Shown piece after piece: positions 13,396 to 13,525 of a stretch of DNA of 13,525 nucleotides. Both the position numbers and the translations under genes were made by a program. The stretch's first letter is position 1. Every line of letters begins with the position of its first letter. The stretch is taken from the NCBI GenBank assembly GCA_964544115.1, contig CAZJBP010000105.1:1-13525 (forward strand). The letters are read 5' to 3'. This stretch comes from CAZJBP01 sp964544115 (GTDB lineage Bacteria; Verrucomicrobiota; Kiritimatiellia; UBA8416; JADHWI01). A model generated the notes under the pieces. It saw only the letters and a program-made list of their open reading frames with translations. It had not been told where the DNA came from and did not search any database.

Positions 13396-13411
13396 CTCGA
13401 ACGTTGTTTAG
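13396..13411 (-). other. Candidate attI crossover site
   Basis: The minus strand reads CTAAACAACGTTCGAG. I recall the end of class 1 attI as CTAAAACAAAGTTAGGC, so the AACAA-(A/C)-GTT pattern before the crossover is shared. Unlike the five other sites, no inverted partner is found on its right, which fits attI. Its R' (GTTCGAGGC) is identical to the far end of the first cassette. An old attC that lost one arm is the alternative. Confidence 0.4.
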
Positions 13412-13489
13412 CTGGAATTCCACATTTTGCGGGTTGGCCGGCCATTTCAGCCGCAACAGCACCCGCAGCGATTCTTTACCATGACGGGG

Positions 13490-13517
13490 AGGGTAACAGA
13501 GAAAGCAGAGGAGTCAA
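13490..13517 (-). promoter_or_regulatory. Possible array promoter (Pc-like)
   Basis: On the minus strand TTGACT (13512-13517) is followed after 16 bases by TACCCT (13490-13495). It points into the array and lies about 90 bases upstream of the candidate attI, as an integron Pc would. The -10 is weak (three of six bases). Confidence 0.25.
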
Positions 13518-13525
13518 GCCGGGGA

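Larger units (their letters stand above)
10647..13402 (-). mobile_element. Integron cassette array (five attC-like sites, five cassettes)
   Basis: Every spacer between the small minus-strand genes in this stretch carries a 52-79 base imperfect inverted repeat. Each is bounded by AAC on the left and GTT on the right, as in RYYYAAC...GTTRRRY of attC sites. The genes all face the same way with nearly no other spacer, their starts and stops abut the repeats, and GC is visibly lower than in the hydrolase operon: hand counts of two 60-base lines here give 33/60 and 28/60, against 46/60 in one line of the operon. No integrase gene lies inside the window, so this is either the cassette part of a chromosomal integron continuing to the right or an integrase-less attC cluster. 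Order in reading direction: membrane protein, membrane protein, membrane protein, VapBC (RHH type), VapBC (AbrB type). Confidence 0.75.
13384..13525. other. Right-edge non-coding stretch
   Basis: Besides the attI and promoter candidates, this stretch holds TGGAATTCCA (a perfect palindrome) and an inverted pair TGCGGGT/ACCCGCA (13429-13435 and 13461-13467). A plus-strand ATG at 13481 opens a frame that stays open for 15 codons to the window end (MTGRVTEKAEESSRG). It has no visible ribosome site and is too short to identify. Confidence 0.4.

Noticed and set aside
13429..13467. TGCGGGT/ACCCGCA inverted pair as a sixth attC site
   Set aside because: There is no AAC/GTT core pair flanking it at the right distances, and the site on its left (13396-13402) looks more like attI.

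Overview
The window looks like chromosomal DNA of a GC-rich environmental bacterium, probably from a metagenome assembly because it carries a 10-N placeholder at 1352-1361. The combination of a secreted-hydrolase operon with a UroD-like protein, an integron-type cassette array, and degenerate short tandem repeats in the spacers (NNCGAT hexamers, TTCCGTC and TCAACGC heptamers) recalls the Planctomycetes-Verrucomicrobia-Kiritimatiellota-Lentisphaerae group. That is an inference from recollection and not a demonstrated placement.

Region 1 (1-2816, minus strand) is a branched-chain amino acid operon read right to left: ilvB (acetolactate synthase large subunit, interrupted by the assembly gap), ilvN/ilvH (ACT-domain regulatory subunit) and the N-terminal third of leuC. 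Region 2 (2817-3449) is about 630 bases without a credible gene. It must hold the divergent promoters of the flanking operons and contains a degenerate GATTCCGATATC-type repeat.

Region 3 (3450-10604, plus strand) is a compact six-gene operon: a secreted TIM-barrel hydrolase-like protein, an exported protein of unknown function, then three paralogous five-bladed beta-propeller/beta-sandwich proteins of the GH32/GH43 type. A corrinoid-methyltransferase/UroD-like protein sits between propeller copies 1 and 2. The propeller proteins lack signal peptides, so the plausible picture is extracytoplasmic release of a sugar followed by cytoplasmic processing; the substrate is unknown. Copies 2 and 3 become abruptly almost identical in their last ~270 bases, a gene-conversion signature.

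Region 4 (10647-13402, features on the minus strand) is, I propose, an integron cassette array. Five attC-like sites (10647-10706, 11428-11487, 12071-12149, 12581-12632, 13017-13087) have AAC...GTT ends and long imperfect inverted repeats with extrahelical bases. They separate five same-strand cassettes: three small membrane proteins and two different VapBC toxin-antitoxin modules. The R'' end of several cassettes matches the R' at the start of the same cassette, as excision and integration as a circle predicts. A site at 13396-13411 resembles the crossover end of attI, which predicts an integrase gene just beyond the right edge. Reading is right to left, away from that site. No RNA genes or CRISPR arrays were seen.
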